Source of the DNA: Pseudomonas sp. B21-040
GTDB taxonomy: Bacteria; Pseudomonadota; Gammaproteobacteria; Pseudomonadales; Pseudomonadaceae
Direction of reading: 5' to 3'
DNA: 64,000 nucleotides
NCBI RefSeq assembly: GCF_024748695.1
Contig: NZ_CP087176.1
Coordinates: 1,729,501 to 1,793,500, forward strand
Shown: positions 36,211 through 44,963 of the stretch, piece by piece
How positions within the stretch are numbered: the stretch's first letter is position 1
How the letters are laid out: every line of letters starts with the position of its first letter
Made by a program: the position numbers and the translations under genes
Notes under the pieces: model-generated
The model's input: only the letters and a program-made list of their open reading frames with translations
Databases searched by the model: none
What the model was told of the DNA's origin: nothing

Positions 36211-37764
36211 TTACCTGTTGCGAACCCGCAAACTGCGCCATAACGCTGCAACCATCAGCCCGCTCACCAGCGCCCAGCCCCAGGCTTGCTGGTTGTGTAA
36301 ACCTTCACGGAACAACTGCGGCGCAATGCCAGCCCCGATGATGAAGGTCAGCAACGCAATCTCGCGACGTGGCACGCTCACCGGGCGGCACAGGTAAACC
36401 AACGCCGGCAGGATGAACGCGACACTCGGGAAGCTGCGATAGCGCGGATCGAACACCAGTTCCAGCATCATCACCGCGGCGGCAAATCCTGCCGCCGCGA
36501 GTAACCAGCCAGCCCGGCGCTCCAGCGCATTGAAGGCGCGCTCACGCCAACCCGTGCGGGCGCTCAGCGTCAGTGCGGCATGGGTCAACACCAGCAAATT
36601 CAACACCGTCAGCAGCGCCACCCACAGCCATTCGCTGGCAAACCGTGTGGTGACGCGAGCCAGATCACCCCACGCGCCAATCGAACAAGCCGCCAGTGCG
36701 CCGAGCAGTGGCAGTACCAACGCGGCGCGAGTGCTGCGAACGCGACCGCCAAGCATCAACGTGCCGAAAAAAATCACCACGCCCACCGCCAGCCACTGCG
36801 ACCAGTACGGCACGTTCGACACCGGGCCTGCGAGCACGCCCTTGTCCTGGCGATCAGCGTCAAACAATCCCCAGTAGCCACCGACCGCACCTTCGCTGGC
36901 ACGTTTCCATGGCTGGTCGAAGGCTTCGATCAGGTTGTAATGCCAGCCATGCTGTTCTGCCATCACGACAAAACCGCGAATGAACTTGGCTTCATTGACC
37001 CGGCTCGGCAGGGCGGTTTCCCGTTGGCGGCCTTCGCTCGGCCAACCGGTTTCGCCAATCATCACGTCTTTGGGCGCGAACTTGTTGCCGAAAACCTGGC
37101 GCACTTCGGCCACATGTTGCAGGGCCGCGTCGATGTTCGAGGGATCATCTTCCCAGTACGGCAGTAAGTGGATGGTCAGGAAGTCCACCGCCGGGGCGAT
37201 TTCCGGGTGCTTGAGCCAGAACTCCCAGACGTCGGCGTAAGTGACCGGCTGCTTGACCTGACTTTTGACCTTGTTAATAAGCCTGGCCAGCTGCGCGCCG
37301 GTGACTTCTTTGCGCAGCAAGGTTTCATTGCCGACGATGACCGAGGTCACCACGTCGGCGTTGGCATTGGCCGAGGCGATCAGCAGGTCGACTTCTTTCT
37401 CGGTGTCCACCGGGTTGCTGTTGACCCAGGCGCCGATCATCAGTTTCAAGCCATGTTTGCGCGCCAGGTCGGGCAGGGCCTCGAGGCCGGTCATGGAATA
37501 GGTGCGGATGCATTCGAAGCTTTTGGCCAGCAGCGCGAGGTCGGCGTCCATGCGTTCCGGACGCAACTTGAACGGAACATCGAACGGCGATTGATCTTTG
37601 TCGAACGGGGTGTAGGAGGCGCATTGCAGTTTGTGTGTCGCGCTGGCCACGTCCGGCAGAATCACCGGTTTGCCGAGGCCGTACCAAAAGCCGCCGAAGG
37701 CAAACAACCCCAGCAGACAGGCGAACAGGTAAGCAAAAAAAGGAAAGCGTGATGTCGCGGGCAT
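36211..37764 (-). CDS. Membrane GH17 beta-glucan hydrolase/transferase
   Basis: The 517-residue protein has one N-terminal membrane segment (about 8-30), a GH17 domain (about 45-335) with both catalytic glutamates in expected motifs (GNETL, Glu147; GETGWPSEG, Glu238), and about eight hydrophobic segments from about 350 to 510. Family knowledge: bacterial GH17 proteins act on beta-1,3/1,6-glucans, including cyclic or branched periplasmic glucans. ATG 37764 is preferred to a frame opening at 37884. No glucan synthase gene is adjacent. Confidence 0.82.
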   Translation of the reverse strand: MPATSRFPFFAYLFACLLGLFAFGGFWYGLGKPVILPDVASATHKLQCASYTPFDKDQSPFDVPFKLRPERMDADLALLAKSFECIRTYSMTGLEALPDLARKHGLKLMIGAWVNSNPVDTEKEVDLLIASANANADVVTSVIVGNETLLRKEVTGAQLARLINKVKSQVKQPVTYADVWEFWLKHPEIAPAVDFLTIHLLPYWEDDPSNIDAALQHVAEVRQVFGNKFAPKDVMIGETGWPSEGRQRETALPSRVNEAKFIRGFVVMAEQHGWHYNLIEAFDQPWKRASEGAVGGYWGLFDADRQDKGVLAGPVSNVPYWSQWLAVGVVIFFGTLMLGGRVRSTRAALVLPLLGALAACSIGAWGDLARVTTRFASEWLWVALLTVLNLLVLTHAALTLSARTGWRERAFNALERRAGWLLAAAGFAAAVMMLELVFDPRYRSFPSVAFILPALVYLCRPVSVPRREIALLTFIIGAGIAPQLFREGLHNQQAWGWALVSGLMVAALWRSLRVRNR

Positions 37765-38106
37765 GGTCAGGCCGTCTGAGAGCAAAGCCGCGCATGTTAC
37801 CTGCATTTCTCCCGGCTCAGGTGGCCTGCATGGTTTTGACATGCAAAGTTCGGGCGGGACGACCGAGGCGTTTGCGCCGCTCAAGATTAATGGCGTTCTG
37901 ATGTCGTTTCTCGATGCCTTGATGTCGCTGGCAGAGCAGGTCGCTATTGTCGCGAGGTTGATTATCGAAGCATCAGTGCTCTCATAGATAAATCACGCTG
38001 ATGTTCGAACGAGTTTGCGGTGGGCGTGATGAGGGCGCTGTGCACCATAACAATACGTTGACGCGACTCGGCATCCGTCGAGCGCAGCACTTTCGGGGAA
38101 GTAACG
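37765..38106. other. Intergenic, 342 bases, no gene supported
   Basis: Divergent gap between the GH17 gene and the binding-protein gene. Only short overlapping frames are present, none with a ribosome site. It should hold both promoters, but I cannot place -35/-10 boxes with confidence. Confidence 0.4.
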
Positions 38107-38958
38107 ATGAAGATGCGACGACTTTTAGGTGCAGGTGCCGCTCTGGTGCTTGCGATTGGCTCCACCATGGCCAATGCCGAGAGCAAAACCCTGAGCATCG
38201 GTTACGTTGACGGTTGGTCCGACAGCGTCGCGACGACCCACGTAGCGGCTGAAGTGATCAAACAGAAACTGGGTTATGACGTGAAACTGCAAGCCGTCGC
38301 GACCGGGATCATGTGGCAGGGTGTGGCCACGGGCAAACTCGATGCCATGCTGTCGGCCTGGTTGCCGGTGACACACGGTGATTACTGGACCAAGAACAAG
38401 GATCAGGTCGTCGATTACGGTCCGAACTTCAAAGACGCAAAAATCGGCCTGATCGTGCCGGAGTACGTCAAAGCCAAAACCGTCGGCGATCTGAAAACCG
38501 ACGACAGCTTCAAAAACCGCATTGTCGGCATCGACGCCGGTTCAGGCGTGATGCTCAAGACCGAACAGGCAATCAAGGACTACGACCTGACCGGGTATCA
38601 ACTCAAGGCCAGTTCCGGCGCCGGCATGATTGCCGAGCTGACCCGTGCCGAGAAGAAAAACGAATCCATTGCCGTGACCGGATGGGTGCCGCACTGGATG
38701 TTCGCCAAGTGGAAGCTGCGCTTCCTGGAAGATCCGAAAGGCGTTTATGGCGCCGCTGAAACCGTAAACAGCATCGGCAGCAAAGAACTCGCCACCAAGG
38801 CACCGGAAGTGGCCAAGTTCCTGAAGAACTTCCAGTGGGCGTCGAAAGATGAAATCGGCGAAGTCATGCTGGCAATCCAGGATGGTGCCAAGCCGGAAGC
38901 CGCGGCGAAGGATTGGGTGGCCAAACACCCGGAACGTGTTGCCGACTGGACCAAATGA
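38107..38958 (+). CDS. Choline/glycine-betaine-type ABC binding protein (BetX-like)
   Basis: The 283-residue protein has a signal peptide (about 1-24) and an OpuAC domain: IGYVDGWSDSVATTHVAAEVI, AMLSAWLPVTHGDYW and VTGWVPHWMFAKWKLRFLEDPKG. The Trp-rich segments form the aromatic box for quaternary amines in this family. No permease or ATPase gene is adjacent, so it would feed a core transporter encoded elsewhere. In P. aeruginosa betX is likewise followed by a DUF485 gene and an acetate symporter; the symbol is not assigned because the ligand is inferred. Confidence 0.83.
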   Translation: MKMRRLLGAGAALVLAIGSTMANAESKTLSIGYVDGWSDSVATTHVAAEVIKQKLGYDVKLQAVATGIMWQGVATGKLDAMLSAWLPVTHGDYWTKNKDQVVDYGPNFKDAKIGLIVPEYVKAKTVGDLKTDDSFKNRIVGIDAGSGVMLKTEQAIKDYDLTGYQLKASSGAGMIAELTRAEKKNESIAVTGWVPHWMFAKWKLRFLEDPKGVYGAAETVNSIGSKELATKAPEVAKFLKNFQWASKDEIGEVMLAIQDGAKPEAAAKDWVAKHPERVADWTK

Positions 38959-38989
38959 TTTGATTTGACGCGTCTGGTCAGCACTTCTG

Positions 38990-39021
38990 AAGGCCGCTTG
39001 GCATAACCGCCAAGCGGCCTT
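38990..39021 (+). terminator. Terminator of the betaine-type binding-protein gene
   Basis: Thirteen-base arms (AAGGCCGCTTGGC and complement) with a 6-base loop are followed by TTT. Confidence 0.85.
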
Positions 39022-39030
39022 TTGCGTTTC

Positions 39031-39098
39031 TGTAGGAGCCCGGCTTGCCTGCGATGGCGGTCTCAAAATCGCCATCGCCGGCAAGCCGGGCTCCTACA
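39031..39098. repeat. REPIN (GAGCCCGGCTTGCC type)
   Basis: Complementary 29-base arms with one mismatch (39031-39059 and 39070-39098), separated by 10 bases, between the binding-protein gene and yjcH. Confidence 0.9.
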
Positions 39099-39209
39099 GG
39101 AAACAAAACAGTCATGTCGTTCTAATACTAAGGTCGTCTGGAACCTGTATCGCAGCCGCATAGAGTGGATAACGTTCTAACAATAATCTGTGCTGCGAGG
39201 ATAAAAACA

Positions 39210-39521
39210 ATGAACGACAGCATTTACCTCTCGATTCAAAACAGCCCGCGCTTCAAGGAGCTGGTCAGCAAGAGGGAGCGATTCGCCTGGATTCTTTCGG
39301 CAATCATGCTTGGGCTTTACTCCGGATTCATCCTTTTGATTGCTTACGGGCCGCAGGTGCTGGGGGCGAAAATCACCCCTGAGTCTTCGATTACCTGGGG
39401 GATACCCATTGGTGTCGGGCTGATTGTCTCGGCCTTTGTCCTGACTGCAATCTACGTACGACGCGCCAATGGCGAATTCGACGACCTGAACAATGCGATT
39501 CTCAAGGAGGCTCAGCAATGA
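39210..39521 (+). CDS. yjcH: DUF485 membrane protein (YjcH)
   Basis: The 103-residue protein has two membrane segments (about 28-48 and 63-85) and the DUF485 pattern ([19 protein letters not shown]). It regularly precedes actP and overlaps it here by 4 bases (ATGA). It is probably an accessory to the acetate symporter. ATG 39210 was chosen on the GCGAGG site upstream. Confidence 0.92.
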   Translation: MNDSIYLSIQNSPRFKELVSKRERFAWILSAIMLGLYSGFILLIAYGPQVLGAKITPESSITWGIPIGVGLIVSAFVLTAIYVRRANGEFDDLNNAILKEAQQ

Positions 39522-41176
39522 TCCGGCGTCTAATGGCTCTATTGAGCATCGCAGCCTTTGCCCCGGCCGTTTGGGCGGGTGAAGCCCTGACCGGCGAAGT
39601 GCATAAACAACCGCTCAACGTTTCCGCCATTTTGATGTTCGTGGCGTTTGTCGGTTTGACCCTGTGCATCACCTATTGGGCTTCCAAGCGCAACAATTCT
39701 GCTGCCGACTATTATGCGGCGGGCGGCAAGATCACTGGTTTCCAGAACGGTCTGGCGATTGCCGGTGACTACATGTCCGCGGCGTCCTTCCTGGGGATTT
39801 CCGCCCTGGTATTCACCTCCGGCTACGACGGCCTGATCTACTCGATCGGCTTCCTGGTGGGCTGGCCGATCATTCTGTTCCTGATCGCCGAGCGCCTGCG
39901 TAACCTGGGTAAATACACCTTTGCCGACGTGGCGTCCTATCGCCTGGGGCAGACCCAGATCCGCACGCTGTCTGCTTGCGGCTCGCTGGTGGTGGTGGCG
40001 TTCTACCTGATCGCGCAAATGGTGGGTGCCGGCAAGCTGATCCAGCTGCTTTTCGGTCTCGACTACTACGTTGCGGTGATTCTGGTCGGCATCCTGATGT
40101 GCCTGTATGTGTTGTTTGGCGGCATGCTGGCGACCACATGGGTTCAGATCATCAAGGCTGTGCTGCTGCTGTCCGGTGCCTCGTTCATGGCACTGATGGT
40201 GATGAAGCACGTCAACTTCGACTTCAGCACGCTGTTTTCCGAGGCGATCAAGGTTCACCCTAAAGGTGAAGCGATCATGAGCCCAGGCGGCCTCGTGAAA
40301 GACCCGATCTCGGCATTCTCCTTAGGGCTTGCGCTGATGTTCGGTACCGCTGGCCTGCCGCACATTCTGATGCGCTTCTTCACCGTGAGTGACGCGAAAG
40401 AAGCTCGCAAGAGCGTGCTGTACGCAACCGGCTTCATTGGTTACTTCTACATCCTGACCTTCATCATCGGCTTCGGCGCGATCTTGCTGGTCAGCACCAA
40501 CCCGGCCTTTAAAGATGCGGCTGGCGCACTGTTGGGCGGTAACAACATGGCGGCGGTGCACCTGGCCAACGCGGTGGGTGGCAGTATTTTCCTGGGCTTT
40601 ATCTCGGCGGTCGCGTTTGCAACCATTCTGGCTGTAGTGGCTGGTTTGACTCTGGCCGGTGCTACTGCGGTGTCTCACGACCTGTACGCCAGTGTGATCA
40701 AGAAGGGCAAGGCTAACGACAAGGATGAAATCCGCGTCTCGAAAATCACCACCATCGCACTCGGTGTGTTGGCGATCGGCCTGGGCATTCTGTTCGAAAG
40801 CCAGAACATCGCCTTCATGGTGGGCTTGGCGTTCTCCATCGCGGCGAGCTGTAACTTCCCGGTGCTGCTGCTTTCCATGTACTGGAAGAAGCTGACCACG
40901 CGCGGTGCGATGATTGGCGGCTGGTTGGGGCTGGTCAGCGCTGTGGGCTTGATGGTGCTTGGGCCAACCATTTGGGTGCAGATCCTGCATCACGAGAAGG
41001 CGATCTTCCCGTATGAGTACCCTGCACTGTTCTCGATGGCGATTGCGTTTGTCGGTATCTGGTTCTTCTCGGTTACTGACAAATCGACCGCAGCTGACAA
41101 TGAGCGTGCGCTGTTCTTCCCGCAGTTTGTTCGTTCGCAGACTGGGTTGGGGGCGAGTGGGGCGGTTGCGCACTAA
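39518..41176 (+). CDS. actP: ActP, cation/acetate symporter
   Basis: The 552-residue protein has a signal-like first segment followed by about 13 membrane segments of the sodium:solute symporter family: [37 protein letters not shown] and [24 protein letters not shown]. It takes up acetate and glyoxylate-type small acids. It pairs with yjcH immediately upstream. Confidence 0.95.
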   Translation: MIRRLMALLSIAAFAPAVWAGEALTGEVHKQPLNVSAILMFVAFVGLTLCITYWASKRNNSAADYYAAGGKITGFQNGLAIAGDYMSAASFLGISALVFTSGYDGLIYSIGFLVGWPIILFLIAERLRNLGKYTFADVASYRLGQTQIRTLSACGSLVVVAFYLIAQMVGAGKLIQLLFGLDYYVAVILVGILMCLYVLFGGMLATTWVQIIKAVLLLSGASFMALMVMKHVNFDFSTLFSEAIKVHPKGEAIMSPGGLVKDPISAFSLGLALMFGTAGLPHILMRFFTVSDAKEARKSVLYATGFIGYFYILTFIIGFGAILLVSTNPAFKDAAGALLGGNNMAAVHLANAVGGSIFLGFISAVAFATILAVVAGLTLAGATAVSHDLYASVIKKGKANDKDEIRVSKITTIALGVLAIGLGILFESQNIAFMVGLAFSIAASCNFPVLLLSMYWKKLTTRGAMIGGWLGLVSAVGLMVLGPTIWVQILHHEKAIFPYEYPALFSMAIAFVGIWFFSVTDKSTAADNERALFFPQFVRSQTGLGASGAVAH

Positions 41177-41213
41177 GGTTTCAGTGGTATTTATGTAAGT
41201 TGCGTTAAATATG

Positions 41214-41246
41214 AAATGCCCTGGTCGAGAGATCGGGGCATTTTTT
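41214..41246 (+). terminator. Terminator of yjcH-actP
   Basis: AAATGCCC and GGGCATTT arms with T6 after them. Confidence 0.75.
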
Positions 41247-41339
41247 ATTGGGCGGTTATCGGTCTGAATTTGGTTTTTTGTCGAGGCGGCCTGATAGCCG
41301 GCCTGTGTTTTGGTTGGTTGAGTACATATCCGTTGCTGC

Positions 41340-41645
41340 GGTAATGGCGGCTTAGGGTTTCGCCCTTACGGCGAGTCACTTTTAACAAACGCCTTAAAAG
41401 TAACCAAAAGCGCTCGCCCCGAGCGTCCGGCCCCTCGCTAAGGCTCGGCGTTCCTTCGCTCCGGTATCCCTCCGGGGACACTGCCCTCCGGTCGGCTTCG
41501 CTTCGACCTACATGCAGCGTGTTCGACTGCGTCGAACGGCGCTGCGCGCCACTCCCCGGATGAACACCTCTACTCAGCCTCCCGAAGGGGCGGGTGGATC
41601 AAGATCAAAAGCTGTAGGCGAGCTAACGCTCGGCCTGATGAGTGG
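41340..41645. repeat. Structured, non-coding repeat-like tract
   Basis: About 300 bases after actP hold many short perfect hairpins, for example GTTCGAC/GTCGAAC (41521-41537), GGCGC/GCGCC and GCTCG/CGAGC, and no convincing gene. Segments such as TTTCGCCCTTACGGCG and AAAAGTAACCAAAAGCGCT look to me like a dispersed element common in Pseudomonas genomes, but only one copy is in the window. A 78-codon minus-strand frame through it (41245-41481) is not supported. Confidence 0.5.
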
Positions 41646-41681
41646 TGAGGGGCAACAGCGGATGTGTGTTGTTTTGCTTTT

Positions 41682-41834
41682 TGTGGGAGCGGGCTTGCCC
41701 GCGATGGCGGCCTGCCAGCCGACCAGCCTTTTGCAGATGTACTCATTCCCTGTAGGAGCCGGGCTTGCCCGCGATTGCGGCCTGACAGCCGGCCAGCCTT
41801 TTGCAGATGTACTCATTCCCTGTAGGAGCATGGC
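41682..41834. repeat. Tandem REP-containing units 1, 2 and left part of unit 3
   Basis: Unit 1 (41682-41750) and unit 2 (41751-41820) are about 70-base direct repeats, each TGT[A/G]GGAGC..., GGGCTTGCCCGCGAT, then a shared spacer ending in GCAGATGTACTCATTCCC. Unit 3 starts at 41821 and is broken at 41834 by the IS3 element; its remainder resumes at 43077. Confidence 0.85.
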
Positions 41835-41899
41835 TGAACTGGCCTAATAATTTCGGACACCTCTTAAGGGCGATATGATTTCGCCAACTTGGAGGCTCC

Positions 41900-42205
41900 A
41901 TGAACGAAAGAAAGGTCTATACGCGCGAGTTCAAGCTTCATGCTGCCAGCATGGTGCTTGATGATAACTGCCCGGTTTCAGATGTTTGTGCATCGCTGGA
42001 TATCGGGCCCACCGCTTTACGGCGCTGGGTCGATCAGGTTCGTAAGGAACGTGAAGGGCAGCCAGTCAAAGGCACCAAGGCAATCACCGAAGATCAGCGC
42101 CAGATCCAGGAACTAAAAGCCAAGATCAAGCGCATGGAGATGGAAGCCGATATCCTAAAAAAGGCTACCGCTCTCTTGATGTCGGATCCCGATCGTTTTC
42201 GATGA
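41900..42205 (+). CDS. IS3-family OrfA
   Basis: The 101-residue protein has a helix-turn-helix (about 8-45) that should bind the IS ends and a C-terminal leucine-zipper-like helix (about 65-95). An A6G slippery run (42157-42163) sits near its end, as usual for programmed -1 frameshifting in this family. A TTGGAGG ribosome site precedes it. Confidence 0.92.
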   Translation: MNERKVYTREFKLHAASMVLDDNCPVSDVCASLDIGPTALRRWVDQVRKEREGQPVKGTKAITEDQRQIQELKAKIKRMEMEADILKKATALLMSDPDRFR

Positions 42206-43038
42206 TCGCAGAGCTAAGAGAGTCATTCCCGACGGCTGTGGTGTGTCGTGTTTTCGGTGTGAAGCGCAGCAGCTTTTATGAGTGGATTCAGCGACGCGCC
42301 AAACCGAGGCGCAAACGCGAAGAGCTCAAGCTGAAAGTAGTTGAGCTGCACAGCGAAAGCCGCGAAGCCATGGGCTCCAGAATGATCAGTAAAGGCCTGA
42401 AATCCCAAAGCATTACAGCTGGAAGGAGTCTTGTCAGAGCGCTGATGAGAGAGGCCAATATCGTCAGTAAACAACGCCAGCCTCACCCTTTCAGATCCAA
42501 AGGAGTGGAAGCATTTGTCGCGCCCAATCGGCTCAAGCGCAACTTCAAACCGACTGCAATCGATCAGGTTTGGTGTGGCGACGTCACCAGTTTGATGGTG
42601 GGCAAACGTTGGGTTCATCTGGCCATCGTGATCGATCTGTATGCCCGAAGGGTTATTGGCTGGGCATTTTCTCTGGTCAATGACGCCAACTTGGTCAGCA
42701 AAGCGCTGCGTATGGCGACAGAGGTACGAACGTGTCCTCCTGGGCTGATGTTTCACTCAGATCAGGGATGTCAGTACACCAGTCGCAAGTTTCAAGAAGA
42801 GCTGCTGCAACACGACATTTTGCAAAGCATGAGTCATCGCGGGCAGTGCTGGGATAATGCGCCGACAGAACGCTTTTTCGGCACGCTCAAGTCAGAGTGG
42901 GTGCCTCGTGGCGGTTACAGCCTGATCGAGGAAGCCAAAACCGATATCGTGCGCTTCTTCATGTACTACAACCGCACCAGACTCCATAGCTATAACGACT
43001 ACCTGTCGCCAATAGCCATGGAGCAAAAAGCGGCATAA
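42202..43038 (+). CDS. IS3-family OrfB, DDE transposase
   Basis: The 278-residue protein has the rve integrase core with all three acidic residues in family motifs: DQVWCGDVT, MFHSDQGCQYTS and DNAPTERFFGTLK. The own start (ATG 42202) overlaps the OrfA stop, but the OrfB frame is open back to the A6G run, so a fused OrfAB can be made by a -1 shift. Both active site and length look intact. Confidence 0.94.
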   Translation: MIAELRESFPTAVVCRVFGVKRSSFYEWIQRRAKPRRKREELKLKVVELHSESREAMGSRMISKGLKSQSITAGRSLVRALMREANIVSKQRQPHPFRSKGVEAFVAPNRLKRNFKPTAIDQVWCGDVTSLMVGKRWVHLAIVIDLYARRVIGWAFSLVNDANLVSKALRMATEVRTCPPGLMFHSDQGCQYTSRKFQEELLQHDILQSMSHRGQCWDNAPTERFFGTLKSEWVPRGGYSLIEEAKTDIVRFFMYYNRTRLHSYNDYLSPIAMEQKAA

Positions 43039-43076
43039 ACACCGTAATCGGTGTCCGAGATTACTTGACCAGTTCA

Positions 43077-43163
43077 GGCTTGCCGGCGATGGCGGCCTGC
43101 CAGCCGACCCATCTCTAACAGATGTGTAGGATGATCGTTCCCACGCTCTGCGTGGGAATGCTG
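43077..43163. repeat. Right part of tandem unit 3 and a GATCGTTCCC repeat arm
   Basis: Bases 43077-43130 continue the interrupted REP unit (GCGATGGCGGCCTGCCAGCC). They run into one arm of the palindromic family seen at 5046-5157 (43132-43163). The second arm is missing or diverged. Confidence 0.75.
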
Positions 43164-43235
43164 CCGGGGATGCTCTGCGTCCCGCTTTTTCCGGCGCGGC
43201 GAGGAGGGTGGTGGGATGAGGACTTTCAAAGCGCA

Positions 43236-43272
43236 CAAACAAAAACGGCCTCTATATAAATAGAGGCCGTTT
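43236..43272 (-). terminator. gltA terminator
   Basis: Twelve-base arms AAACGGCCTCTA/TAGAGGCCGTTT; read on the minus strand the hairpin is followed by a T-rich run. It lies 35 bases past the gltA stop. Confidence 0.85.
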
Positions 43273-43306
43273 CCGGTGCAGTTAAGACGTTATCGCAAGA
43301 CAGGTC

Positions 43307-44596
43307 TTATTTGCGGTCTTCCAGCTTGGTGATGTCACGCGACTCGTAGCCGGTGTACAGCTGGCGCGGGCGGCCAATCTTGTACGGGCTGGAGAGCATT
43401 TCTTTCCAGTGGGAGATCCAGCCAACAGTCCGCGCCAGGGCGAAGATAACGGTGAACATGCTGGTTGGAATGCCGATCGCCTTGAGGATGATCCCCGAGT
43501 AGAAGTCGACGTTCGGGTACAGCGAGCGTTCGATGAAGTACGGGTCGGTCAGGGCGATCTCTTCCAGGCGCATGGCCAGTTCGAGCTGCTTGTCGTTCTT
43601 GATGCCCAGTTCTTTCAGTACTTCGTCGCAGGTCTGCTTCATCACGGTGGCGCGTGGGTCGCGGTTTTTGTAAACCCGGTGACCGAAGCCCATCAGTTTG
43701 AACGGATCGTTCTTGTCCTTGGCCTTGGCGATGTACTTGTCGATGTTCGATACATCGCCAATTTCATCCAGCATGGTCAGAACGGCTTCGTTCGCACCGC
43801 CGTGGGCAGGGCCCCACAGTGCAGCGATGCCGGCGGCGATACAGGCGAACGGGTTGGCACCCGAAGAACCGGCCAGGCGTACGGTTGACGTCGATGCGTT
43901 CTGCTCGTGGTCGGCATGGAGGATGAAAATCCGGTCCATGGCCTTGGCGAGCACCGGGCTGATCGGTTTGATCTCGCACGGGGTGTTGAACATCATGTGC
44001 AGGAAGTTTTCCGCGTACGTCAGGTCGTTGCGCGGGTACATCATAGGTTGGCCCATGGAGTACTTGTAAACCATTGCTGCCAGGGTCGGCATCTTGGCAA
44101 CCAGGCGGATCGCAGAGATTTCGCGATGCTGCGGGTTATTGATGTCGAGGGAGTCGTGGTAGAAGGCGGAAAGCGCGCCGACTACACCGCACATGACGGC
44201 CATTGGGTGGGCGTCGCGACGGAAGCCGTTGAAGAAGGTCTTCAACTGCTCGTGAACCATGGTGTGGTTCTTGACGGTACTGACGAACTGGGCCTTCTGT
44301 TCTGCGGTCGGCAATTCGCCGTTGAGCAGCAGGTAGCAGGTTTCCAGGTAGTCCGACTTTTCAGCCAGTTGTTCGATCGGGTAACCGCGGTGCAGCAGAA
44401 TGCCGTTGTCGCCGTCGATATAGGTGATCTTCGACTCGCAGGAGGCTGTCGACATGAAACCAGGGTCAAAGGTGAAACGGCCCGTGGCCGTCAGGCCCCG
44501 AACATCGATAACATCGGGACCAACGGTGCCGGTTAAAATGGGCAGCTCGACGGGGGCTGCGCCCTCGATGATCAACTGCGCTTTTTTGTCAGCCAT
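43307..44596 (-). CDS. gltA: Citrate synthase
   Basis: The 429-residue enzyme shows the type II (hexameric, NADH-sensitive) citrate synthase pattern: [16 protein letters not shown] with catalytic His, [14 protein letters not shown] with the second His, and the C-terminal active-site Asp region (NVDFYSGI). It condenses oxaloacetate and acetyl-CoA at entry to the TCA cycle. It is divergent from sdhC with 363 bases between. A TAGGAGG ribosome site precedes the ATG. Confidence 0.98.
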   Translation of the reverse strand: MADKKAQLIIEGAAPVELPILTGTVGPDVIDVRGLTATGRFTFDPGFMSTASCESKITYIDGDNGILLHRGYPIEQLAEKSDYLETCYLLLNGELPTAEQKAQFVSTVKNHTMVHEQLKTFFNGFRRDAHPMAVMCGVVGALSAFYHDSLDINNPQHREISAIRLVAKMPTLAAMVYKYSMGQPMMYPRNDLTYAENFLHMMFNTPCEIKPISPVLAKAMDRIFILHADHEQNASTSTVRLAGSSGANPFACIAAGIAALWGPAHGGANEAVLTMLDEIGDVSNIDKYIAKAKDKNDPFKLMGFGHRVYKNRDPRATVMKQTCDEVLKELGIKNDKQLELAMRLEEIALTDPYFIERSLYPNVDFYSGIILKAIGIPTSMFTVIFALARTVGWISHWKEMLSSPYKIGRPRQLYTGYESRDITKLEDRK

Positions 44597-44654
44597 GTGG
44601 CCTCCTATTTATGCTTGAAATCATCAGACAGACCCCCCACGCAGGGCCCGCACC

Positions 44655-44682
44655 ACTATAGTGAGATAAATTCGAATGTCAA
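44655..44682 (-). promoter_or_regulatory. Sigma-70 promoter of gltA
   Basis: On the minus strand TTGACA (44677-44682) and TATAGT (44655-44660) are 16 bases apart. The start site would be about 50 bases upstream of the gltA ATG. Confidence 0.7.
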
Positions 44683-44796
44683 TTTGCCTAAAGTCTTGCT
44701 CCAGAAGGCTTTAACCGGACTTTTTCCTCGAAATTGACTGCCATTTACGCCTTTTATCCAACTTGTGCAATCAGCTATTAGGGGAAGGTGAACGCG

Positions 44797-44825
44797 TTGT
44801 CATTAGTAGCCTAACTGTCTATACT
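44797..44825 (+). promoter_or_regulatory. Sigma-70 promoter of sdhCDAB-sucAB-lpdG-sucCD
   Basis: TTGTCA (44797-44802) and TATACT (44820-44825) have the ideal 17-base spacing. It leaves a leader of about 110-125 bases before sdhC, with G- and C-rich stretches able to fold. Confidence 0.7.
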
Positions 44826-44945
44826 CGGCCACCGACCGCCAGGGGCTTTTGGGCCTGCTTTATTGGGGGTCGCATCCCTGGGTGGTGGTTACCTGACCAG
44901 TGCACTCCCCAACAACTTTGCCCTGATTGTTAGGGGCTCTTCAGT

Positions 44946-44963
44946 GTGAAAAAAAAGCCGTGA
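44946..44963 (+). promoter_or_regulatory. Possible leader mini-ORF (MKKKP) coupled to sdhC
   Basis: An AGGGG ribosome site (44933-44937) is well spaced for the GTG at 44946, which encodes only five codons through an A8 run and stops at TGA 44961-44963. That stop overlaps the sdhC GTG (44960) as GTGA. Alternatively the A8 run hides an insertion or deletion and the site belongs to sdhC itself. Confidence 0.4.

Larger units (their letters stand above)
41835..43076 (+). mobile_element. IS3-family insertion sequence, complete
   Basis: Imperfect 27-base terminal inverted repeats begin TGAACTGG and end in TCGGACACC (41835-41861 and 43050-43076; about four mismatches). The three bases GGC are duplicated on both sides (41832-41834 and 43077-43079). 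Length is 1242 bases with two overlapping frames. It splits the third unit of a tandem REP repeat, so the insertion is younger than the repeat array. Confidence 0.92.

Noticed and set aside
41245..41481. 78-codon minus-strand frame in the actP-IS3 gap
   Set aside because: Lies in hairpin-rich repeat-like sequence, Arg/Pro-rich, no ribosome site.
41682..41834. Possible CRISPR array
   Set aside because: Two and a half direct repeats of about 70 bases with no unique spacers and REP palindromes inside; tandem REP units explain it.
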